A stretch of DNA of 5,076 nt from Bacteroidaceae bacterium. Its GTDB lineage: Bacteria; Bacteroidota; Bacteroidia; Bacteroidales; Bacteroidaceae. The translations under genes were made by a program, and so were the position numbers. The notes below the pieces were generated by a model. It ran no database searches. It was not told the origin of the DNA and saw nothing but the letters and a program-made list of their open reading frames with translations. Each line of letters starts with the position of its first letter. Position 1 is the stretch's first letter. The stretch spans positions 1 through 5,076 of the forward strand of contig JAGCWG010000392.1 of the NCBI GenBank assembly GCA_017961965.1. Direction: 5' to 3'. This document shows positions 1-5,076 of this stretch, piece after piece.

Positions 1-1596
1 AAGCGACTTGAAAGTTCTTTCTATGCCTTCAAGACATCCATCTGCCGTTTCCGTGATGCCAACCAGTACATGATTAACATGTTTGAGAATGACAGGGTAT
101 TCATTGCCCCCGACCTCGACATCAACCATCTGTACGAACTTGGACTTACAGATGACGAGATAGAGGAACGCCTGCAACTGAAAGCAGAGGAAAATCCGAA
201 GAATGCCGTATTCAAAGCAGAGGATTTCGACCCTGCATTCATAGACATGCTACGTGCCGACCAGCAGGTTCTTGAAGCCATGTGTTCAGAATGGGATACG
301 GTGGATGTGGAAGGAAAGGACGACTCCAAGTTTGCAAAGTTTGACGACCTGCTTAAGCACGAACTGTTCAAGAAAGACAGGAATCCGGGGCAGAAGCTCG
401 TCATCTTCTCTGAATCCGTAGATACAGTTGAATATCTTGCAAGACGCATAGACAGAAAGGATGTACTTGTCATCACGGCTGCCAACCGCACCAAGATGTT
501 CAAGACCATACAGGACAACTTCGATGCCAACAGCAAGTCACTCTCATGGAGCAATGATTACAACATCATCATAACCACGGATGTACTTGCCGAAGGTATC
601 AACCTTCACCGAAGCAATATCATCATCAACTACGACACTCCTTGGAACTCTACCAAGCTGATGCAACGCATTGGACGTGTTAACCGCATCGGTTCGCAGG
701 GAAAGAATATATACAACTACGTGTTCTACCCTTCACGCCAAGGCAACCGTATCATCAAGCTCAACCAAATTGCACTCTCCAAGATCCAGACATTCCACTC
801 CACATTCGGTGAGGACAATCAGATTTACTCCCGTGAAGAAATCATAGACCGAGACCTCGAGAAACTGTTCACGGAAGGAATGAAGAGCGGAAAAGAAGAA
901 TTCAATGAGGAAATACCATTCTACGAGGAACTTCGGTCACTTTACCAGAATAACAGACGGGAATACAACCGCATAGCAAAGCTTTCGCTCCGAAGCCGTA
1001 CGGGCAGGGAATCACGCACTATAGATGGTGTCACCTTGTCACAGGACACCCTCGCATTCCTCAAGACAAACATGCGCAAGGCATTCTTCCGTGTCAGCAA
1101 CGAATCTGTTGAAGAATTATCAGTAACAGATGCCTTGAAATACTTCAAGGCAGACGCTCAGGAAACAAAGGTTGAACGTATTGAGCAACATCACGAACAT
1201 GTGAGCGAGGCACTAAAAAAATTCCATAATCTAAGATGTCAGGAACACGTGGATAATGAGACATCGAACCAGCAGACAAGTTCCGCACTTGGTGCTCAGG
1301 TAGCCATGGCAACCAATCTCATAAACATGTTCCTGCCAAAGATACAAGACCCGGATATATACCAGAAGGTCGTACACCTGCGCATCCTTTCCGAACGTGG
1401 TGTAATAACCATTATCGCCAAAAGACTACAGCGAATGCAGAAGGATATGCAGCGTGGCAAGCTACACCGTGACGACGCACTCTCAGAGATTATCGAGATG
1501 GCTAAGAAATACAATGCCTACTATCTGAGCACAGAGGACATGGAGCGTGAACCAGAAAACGAAGCACAAATAATACTCAGCGAATCATTCAAATAA
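1..1596 (+). CDS. SNF2-type superfamily 2 helicase, C-terminal part (5' end outside the window)
   Basis: The reading frame is open from base 1 to the TAA at 1594-1596 (531 residues visible), so the gene starts upstream; the ATG at 70 is internal. What is seen, numbered from the first visible residue: an RLESS motif at 2-6; the second RecA-like (Helicase_C) domain beginning near GQKLVIFSE (130-138); motif V, TDVLAEGIN (193-201); motif VI, QRIGRVNRIG (222-231), with the arginine-finger-type arginines. After this comes FHSTFGEDNQIYS and a long charged, mainly helical tail to the stop. RLESS and the FH..FGED.QIYS segment are, as I recall the family, typical of HepA/SNF2-like helicases encoded beside DNA methylases. 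The protein should use ATP to translocate on duplex DNA for the restriction or defence complex formed with the methyltransferase that follows 8 bases downstream. The Walker A and DExx motifs and any N-terminal nuclease (for example a phospholipase D-like domain) would lie upstream and cannot be checked. It could be a DrmD-like protein of class 1 DISARM. The helicase call is firm; the system name is not. Confidence 0.5.
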   Translation, partial: KRLESSFYAFKTSICRFRDANQYMINMFENDRVFIAPDLDINHLYELGLTDDEIEERLQLKAEENPKNAVFKAEDFDPAFIDMLRADQQVLEAMCSEWDTVDVEGKDDSKFAKFDDLLKHELFKKDRNPGQKLVIFSESVDTVEYLARRIDRKDVLVITAANRTKMFKTIQDNFDANSKSLSWSNDYNIIITTDVLAEGINLHRSNIIINYDTPWNSTKLMQRIGRVNRIGSQGKNIYNYVFYPSRQGNRIIKLNQIALSKIQTFHSTFGEDNQIYSREEIIDRDLEKLFTEGMKSGKEEFNEEIPFYEELRSLYQNNRREYNRIAKLSLRSRTGRESRTIDGVTLSQDTLAFLKTNMRKAFFRVSNESVEELSVTDALKYFKADAQETKVERIEQHHEHVSEALKKFHNLRCQEHVDNETSNQQTSSALGAQVAMATNLINMFLPKIQDPDIYQKVVHLRILSERGVITIIAKRLQRMQKDMQRGKLHRDDALSEIIEMAKKYNAYYLSTEDMEREPENEAQIILSESFK

Positions 1597-1604
1597 ATAA
1601 CAAT

Positions 1605-4600
1605 ATGGACTACCGTTCAATTATAGAATCAAGATACAACCGTACAAGATGGCAGGAACTCCTGCACGACATCTTCCGTCATAATGTCCAGTTCTGGCAA
1701 CAGCCACAGCATGTACCTGTTGACGAGAATGTGGCAAAGAAAGCCCTCTACACAGGCAAGATATCCCTTCCTGACGGCCATGTGATAGCAATATACGAAG
1801 TAGAACTCAGCGACAAGGTCGTCATAGAGCGTAACCGTGCAGGAATACGCAACCTTCTGTGTACAAGCTGGCGAGGAATGGGGTGCACAGGCGCATTCAT
1901 GTTCTGCTACCGCCACGAGGAGTCCGTACTGCGTTTCTCATACGTAAGCGAGTCATACGCTTTTGCCGAAGACGGCTCCATAAAGAAAGAGAGCACAGAC
2001 ACCAAGCGTTTCACATATCTGCTTGGCGAGGGACACCGCAGCCGTACAGCCATCAGGCAGTTTGAGGAACTGAAAAAGAGTGCCCTTGACCTCAAGGCCA
2101 TCACGAAGGCATTCTCCGTTGAAGCACTCTCCGACATCTTCTTCAAGGAATACAAGAACCATTACGAGAACATCATAGAGTATGTCACAGGCAAACGCAT
2201 GGTCAAGGTTGCCAACAAATGGGAAGAGCAGGAAACAGGCAAGCCTTGCCATGAGATAATGCAGGAGTTTAGCTGCTTCCCAGATGCAGAGAAGGCAATA
2301 CGTGACTATGTGAAGAAACTCATGGGACGTCTTGTCTTCATCCAGGTCCTCCAGAAGAAAGGATGGATGGGATGTTCCGCAGGCGAAGCATGGAACGACG
2401 GCGTCAAGGAGTTTATACAGAACCTGTTTGCCAAGTCAGCCCACAAGGACACATTTGTGGATGATATACTTGAACCTTTGTTCCATGACATCAACACCAA
2501 ACGAGACGGAGACATAACAAGCAGTACCAACATTGGTAATGGCATCAAGATTCCATATCTCAATGGTGGATTGTTTGAAAAGGATGACTATGACAATACA
2601 GCCTTTCCACTACCCGCAAAATTCATCAAAGAGTTGCTGGATTTCTTTGCAAACTATAACTTCACCATCGACGAGAATGATCCCGATGATGCTGAGATTG
2701 GCGTTGACCCAGAGATGCTTGGACGAATCTTCGAGAACCTGTTGGAAGACAACAAGGACAAGGGAGCATTCTATACTCCAAAGGAGATTGTACACTATAT
2801 GTGTCGTGAGTCGCTCATTGCCTATCTCCAGACAGACATTCTGGATGATGCGGCAAAGGATGCCGTACGCCAGTTTGTAACCACATACGATGCAGCAGCA
2901 CTCACAGATGACCAGAAGGCAACGATTGACCAGAAGCTGAAGGATGTCAAGATATGCGACCCTGCCATCGGTTCTGGAGCATTCCCTATGGGACTGTTGC
3001 GTGAACTGTATGCCTGCCGCAAGGCAATAGAGGGTATTGACGACGAGACAGCCGTAAGCATCAAGACACACATAATCCAGAACAACATATACGGAGTGGA
3101 CATAGAAAAGGGTGCGGTTGACATTGCACGCCTCCGCTTCTGGCTTGCCCTCATCGTAGATGAGAAGACTCCTCATGCCCTGCCGAACATGGACTTCAAG
3201 ATAATGCAGGGCAATTCTCTGCTTGAACAATACGAAGGAGTTGAACTCTCAGGTATGTCACTCAACGAACAGACCCAAAAGAAGACCAAGAAAGGACAGG
3301 CATGGCAACAGTTATTTGCCTTTGACGAGCAGGATTCACTCAAGAACATCCAGAATGCCATCCGCGAATACTACAACACGGACGAACATGACAGAAAAGT
3401 TGAGCTTAGAAACATAATCAACAGCAACGTAAAAAGTTACATCATCAATCTCAAAGGATGTACAGAGGACATCAAGCAGAAACTTGAGGCCCTTCCTATA
3501 CCTAATGACCAGTTTTTCCTTTGGCACATATACTTCAAGGAAGTCTTTGACAAAGGCGGCTTCGATATTGTCATTGGAAATCCTCCGTATTTTGTTTATC
3601 AAGCGCAACATGCAAATGAAATTGAAACTCTAAGAAAAGATAAAGACTACTCCATTGCATTCGGAGGCAAACTCAACGCTTACAAACTTTTTCTCGCAAA
3701 TGCATTTAAGAAATTAATCAAGAAGAATGGAATCAATTGCTTTATTTTCCAAAATTCATTTTTAGGTGATAAGCAAGCAACCAATCTTAGAAAATTCATT
3801 TTAGATAATGCACAAATAATTGATATAGAATCTTTCCCTGAAAGAGACAGTAAGAAGAAACGAATATTTGAAAGTGTAAAAATGAGTGTGTGCATTCCAA
3901 TAATCCGAAACACAAAGTCAAACAAAGAGTTTGTTGTTAATATTTGGGATGATAAATATAAAACAAATGGCCTTTCCACTTGTTTCACTTCGGATGATAT
4001 AAAAGCAATTGACAACATTGATTTTGTCATTCCACGTCTAAAAAAGGAATACAAAAATGTTGTCATAAAAATGATTTCAAAAAAATCATTAGAACTTAAA
4101 TGTTATGAGGGGGAATTAAATGTGACTTTTCACAAGAAATTCTTCAACCAGCTCTCAACAAATCCAACTATACTAAAAGGTGCTTCAATTCAGAAATACT
4201 ATTATACCTTAAAAATGAGTCAAGGCCAAATTGAGTATCTTGAAGAAGAATCATATTTGGACAAATATGGTAATTCTGAAAAAGCTAAACACCATAATTA
4301 TGAAAGAATTGCGATGCAAGGTATGACTGGTGCAAATGACAAATTAAGAATAATAATGACGATTGTTCCTGCTGGTTTTTACTTAGGCAACTCTTGTAAT
4401 TACATCCTACCACAACAAGGAATTAATTCTAAAGTATTATTGGGAATTCTAAATTCAAAAGCAATTAACTGGTTCTTTAGATGTTTTAGTACTAATAGTA
4501 ACGTCAACGGATATGAGGTTGAAAATATGCCAATTCCACATGTTGGCGACAAAATACAATGTATAATTGTTGAAAAAATAGATGCTATAATGTCAGCAAA

Positions 4601-4712
4601 GCAGCAGAATCCACAGGCAGACACATCTGCTCTTGAAGCAGAAATAGACCAACTTGTGTACAAGTTGTACGACCTCACTCCAGACGAAATAGCAATAATA
4701 GAAAAAGCGTAA
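1605..4712 (+). CDS. Eco57I-type adenine-N6 DNA methyltransferase with target recognition domain
   Basis: Complete gene of 1035 residues. The start ATG at 1605 lies 8 bases after the helicase stop with an A/T-rich leader and no Shine-Dalgarno sequence, as is usual in Bacteroidetes. Domains in order: an N-terminal region (about 1-160) with an IYEVEL strand (63-68) of unknown role; a helical region with LMGRLVFIQVLQKKGW (239-254) and YLNGGLFE (318-325), both typical of type IIG/Eco57I proteins; motif X, GAFYTP (387-392); motif I, DPAIGSGAF (452-460), for S-adenosylmethionine; motif II, acidic residue D499 in YGVDIE; motif III, GNSLL (536-540); catalytic motif IV, NPPY (659-662). This X-I-II-III-IV-TRD order is the gamma class. 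Residues about 663-995 form the target recognition region, ending in a TaqI_C-like part (YLGNS..YILP 926-936; NGYEVENMPIP 968-978). The last 40 residues are a conserved helical tail (LVYKLYDLTPDE). It should methylate adenine at a specific site, marking self DNA while the helicase partner acts on unmodified DNA. It could be DrmMI-like, PglX-like, or a type IIG-derived modification subunit. All catalytic motifs are intact. Confidence 0.5.
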   Translation: MDYRSIIESRYNRTRWQELLHDIFRHNVQFWQQPQHVPVDENVAKKALYTGKISLPDGHVIAIYEVELSDKVVIERNRAGIRNLLCTSWRGMGCTGAFMFCYRHEESVLRFSYVSESYAFAEDGSIKKESTDTKRFTYLLGEGHRSRTAIRQFEELKKSALDLKAITKAFSVEALSDIFFKEYKNHYENIIEYVTGKRMVKVANKWEEQETGKPCHEIMQEFSCFPDAEKAIRDYVKKLMGRLVFIQVLQKKGWMGCSAGEAWNDGVKEFIQNLFAKSAHKDTFVDDILEPLFHDINTKRDGDITSSTNIGNGIKIPYLNGGLFEKDDYDNTAFPLPAKFIKELLDFFANYNFTIDENDPDDAEIGVDPEMLGRIFENLLEDNKDKGAFYTPKEIVHYMCRESLIAYLQTDILDDAAKDAVRQFVTTYDAAALTDDQKATIDQKLKDVKICDPAIGSGAFPMGLLRELYACRKAIEGIDDETAVSIKTHIIQNNIYGVDIEKGAVDIARLRFWLALIVDEKTPHALPNMDFKIMQGNSLLEQYEGVELSGMSLNEQTQKKTKKGQAWQQLFAFDEQDSLKNIQNAIREYYNTDEHDRKVELRNIINSNVKSYIINLKGCTEDIKQKLEALPIPNDQFFLWHIYFKEVFDKGGFDIVIGNPPYFVYQAQHANEIETLRKDKDYSIAFGGKLNAYKLFLANAFKKLIKKNGINCFIFQNSFLGDKQATNLRKFILDNAQIIDIESFPERDSKKKRIFESVKMSVCIPIIRNTKSNKEFVVNIWDDKYKTNGLSTCFTSDDIKAIDNIDFVIPRLKKEYKNVVIKMISKKSLELKCYEGELNVTFHKKFFNQLSTNPTILKGASIQKYYYTLKMSQGQIEYLEEESYLDKYGNSEKAKHHNYERIAMQGMTGANDKLRIIMTIVPAGFYLGNSCNYILPQQGINSKVLLGILNSKAINWFFRCFSTNSNVNGYEVENMPIPHVGDKIQCIIVEKIDAIMSAKQQNPQADTSALEAEIDQLVYKLYDLTPDEIAIIEKA
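3591..4589 (+). other. Low-GC target recognition segment inside the methyltransferase gene
   Basis: This stretch encodes residues 663-995, directly after the NPPY motif (3579-3590), and ends just before the conserved C-terminal tail (from M996). Hand counts give about 31% GC for 3601-4560 against about 50% for 2701-3180 in the same gene; 3421-3600 is intermediate at about 40%. Codons shift to A/T-ending forms (aaa, aat, att, tta). Position and content fit the target recognition domain, including a TaqI_C-like end. The inference is that this module was exchanged or acquired from a lower-GC source while the catalytic core and tail stayed native. Composition alone cannot show the donor or the timing. 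Confidence 0.5.
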
Positions 4713-4731
4713 GGCATGCTGAGTCAAAAAG

Positions 4732-4836
4732 ACCCATATCTCCCCGAATTTACACCCATATCTCCCCGTCCGTAAGATATGGGTGTAAAACTCGGGAGAT
4801 ATACATCCTACGGACGGGAGATATGGGTATAAATTC
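4732..4836. repeat. Cluster of five copies of a ~15-bp element in both orientations
   Basis: The element acccatatctccccg occurs at 4732-4746 and, 22 bases later, at 4754-4768. On the opposite strand its core recurs as agatatgggt (4775-4784), as a degenerate copy cgggagatat (4793-4802, diverging after the core), and as cgggagatatgggt (4815-4828). Forward copies carry four C and the reverse copies 4 and 5 carry three G. The arrangement is two direct copies facing three inverted ones. It starts 19 bases after the methyltransferase stop. It may be an intergenic repeat family, a protein-binding array or an RNA structure; the sequence does not decide between them. Confidence 0.5.
4746..4836. repeat. 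Long imperfect inverted repeat (about 28-bp stem, 34-base loop)
   Basis: The left arm 4746-4774 and right arm 4809-4836 are reverse complements with one mismatch (C4753 against A4829) and one extra C in the left arm's C run (4764-4767). The stem begins with gaattta and ends with gtccgta. The 34-base loop (4775-4808) contains two more copies of the core element, so a competing fold pairing the loop with the left-hand copies (about 4736-4763) is possible. As RNA it would form a strong hairpin just after the operon and could stop or protect the transcript end, but no run of U follows the stem (ttcaactttagc), so it is not called an intrinsic terminator. Confidence 0.5.
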
Positions 4837-4855
4837 TTCAACTTTAGCGTTTGTA

Positions 4856-4876
4856 GAAGTTATGCTTCTTAACTTC
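4856..4876. repeat. Perfect 7-bp hairpin (gaagtta / taacttc)
   Basis: The arms gaagtta (4856-4862) and taacttc (4870-4876) are perfect reverse complements with a 7-base loop (tgcttct). No T run follows on either side, so a terminator role is not supported. It may be a short operator-like palindrome or chance in A/T-rich DNA. Confidence 0.5.
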
Positions 4877-4949
4877 ACGCGTCAAAAGAAAAAGTCCTGT
4901 TTTTAACCTTTTACTCTTACATCAGTCATCCTTCCTGATACAAGCCAAC

Positions 4950-4993
4950 TACTGACTAAGTATAGACTCAGTACTGACTAATATGAGACATAC
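4950..4993. repeat. Two direct repeats, 22 bases apart
   Basis: The 10-mer tactgactaa occurs at 4950-4959 and 4972-4981, a spacing of 22 bases. The following bases are partly alike (tatagac and tatgagac), so this may be a degraded tandem duplication of a ~22-bp unit. No function can be assigned. Confidence 0.5.
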
Positions 4994-5040
4994 ATAGACT
5001 TTGGTTAACAAAATGTCAGTTCATGTTCCTCCGATATTCC

Positions 5041-5073
5041 TTCGTTAAGGGTTCGTTAACCCTTCGTAATTTT
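5041..5073. repeat. Three 11-bp tandem units with an embedded hairpin
   Basis: Units start at 5041 (ttcgttaaggg), 5052 (ttcgttaaccc) and 5063 (ttcgtaatttt); the first two share ttcgttaa and the third keeps ttcgt-aa. Units one and two also form a perfect 7-bp stem, aagggtt (5047-5053) with aaccctt (5058-5064), around a 4-base loop. The stem is followed by ttcgtaattttctc, which is only weakly T-rich, so a terminator is possible but poor. The window ends here, so more units may follow. Confidence 0.5.
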
Positions 5074-5076
5074 CTC

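Larger units (their letters stand above)
4713..5076. other. Noncoding region after the methyltransferase, rich in short repeats
   Basis: No reading frame here has recognisable content. Frames on the reverse strand run through the repeats and into the methyltransferase gene and look like chance openings; forward ATGs (for example at 5012) give only about a dozen codons. The region holds the inverted repeat cluster at 4732-4836, a small hairpin at 4856-4876, a pair of 22-bp-spaced direct repeats at 4950-4993 and an 11-bp tandem repeat at 5041-5073. No tRNA, rRNA or convincing promoter is visible. No gene begins before the window ends, so nothing seen here continues the operon. Confidence 0.5.

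Noticed and set aside
70..72. ATG at 70 as the start of the helicase gene
   Set aside because: The same frame is open back to base 1 and encodes family-typical sequence (RLESS, AFKTSI) before this ATG, so the gene is cut by the window edge rather than starting here.
21..554. 177-codon open frame on the reverse strand
   Set aside because: It lies opposite the helicase frame, which shows clear family motifs. Its serine-rich translation resembles no known family and is typical of an antisense shadow.
1215..1221. A7 run in the helicase gene as a phase-variation tract
   Set aside because: A single run of seven A is common in such genomes, the frame is intact, and nothing nearby suggests switching.
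2610..3230. 206-codon open frame on the reverse strand
   Set aside because: It is opposite motifs X to III of the methyltransferase, and its translation has no recognisable domain. An antisense shadow of a moderate-GC gene is the simple explanation.
4732..4836. CRISPR array
   Set aside because: The copies are short, in both orientations and separated by only a few similar bases; there are no unique spacers of constant length and no cas gene.
4746..4836. Intrinsic (rho-independent) terminator
   Set aside because: The stem is long and interrupted, with a 34-base loop and no T run after it.
4593..4841. 82-codon reverse frame crossing the repeat cluster
   Set aside because: It runs through the inverted repeats and the 3' end of the methyltransferase gene, with no recognisable content or start signal.
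4994..5003. Bacteroides-type promoter -7 box (atagactttg, like TAnnTTTG)
   Set aside because: The spacing within the box is off by one base, there is no matching upstream TTG box at the right distance, and no gene follows within the window.

Overview
The window looks like Bacteroidales chromosomal DNA, perhaps from a Prevotella-like genome. The genes are moderate in GC (about 50% in a stretch counted by hand), tightly packed, and the second gene has no Shine-Dalgarno sequence, only an A/T-rich leader. The taxon is an inference from sequence style and protein flavour, not from a marker gene.

Layout: bases 1-1596 hold the 3' part of a large SNF2/superfamily-2 helicase gene whose start lies before the window. 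After an 8-base gap, 1605-4712 encodes a complete 1035-residue Eco57I-type (gamma-class) adenine-N6 DNA methyltransferase with its own target recognition region. Bases 4713-5076 carry no supportable gene. This noncoding stretch holds a cluster of inverted and direct repeats just after the methyltransferase stop, a small 7-bp hairpin, a pair of 22-bp-spaced direct repeats, and an 11-bp tandem repeat containing a hairpin at the very end.

The two genes are almost certainly one operon and one functional unit: a DNA-translocating helicase paired with a sequence-specific modification enzyme. This is the logic of a restriction-modification or anti-phage system. The pair resembles the drmD-drmMI half of class 1 DISARM, and also the split helicase-plus-methylase systems common in Bacteroidetes. 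No drmA, drmB or drmC is visible, and no nuclease motif can be assigned with confidence, so the system type stays open. Any nuclease domain may lie in the unseen N-terminal part of the helicase, in the methyltransferase N-terminus, or in an upstream gene.

The most notable signal inside the genes is compositional. GC falls from about 50% (2701-3180) to about 31% (3601-4560), with the drop completed right after the catalytic NPPY motif, and rises again for the conserved last 40 residues. The low-GC block matches the target recognition domain, which suggests replacement of the specificity module by recombination.
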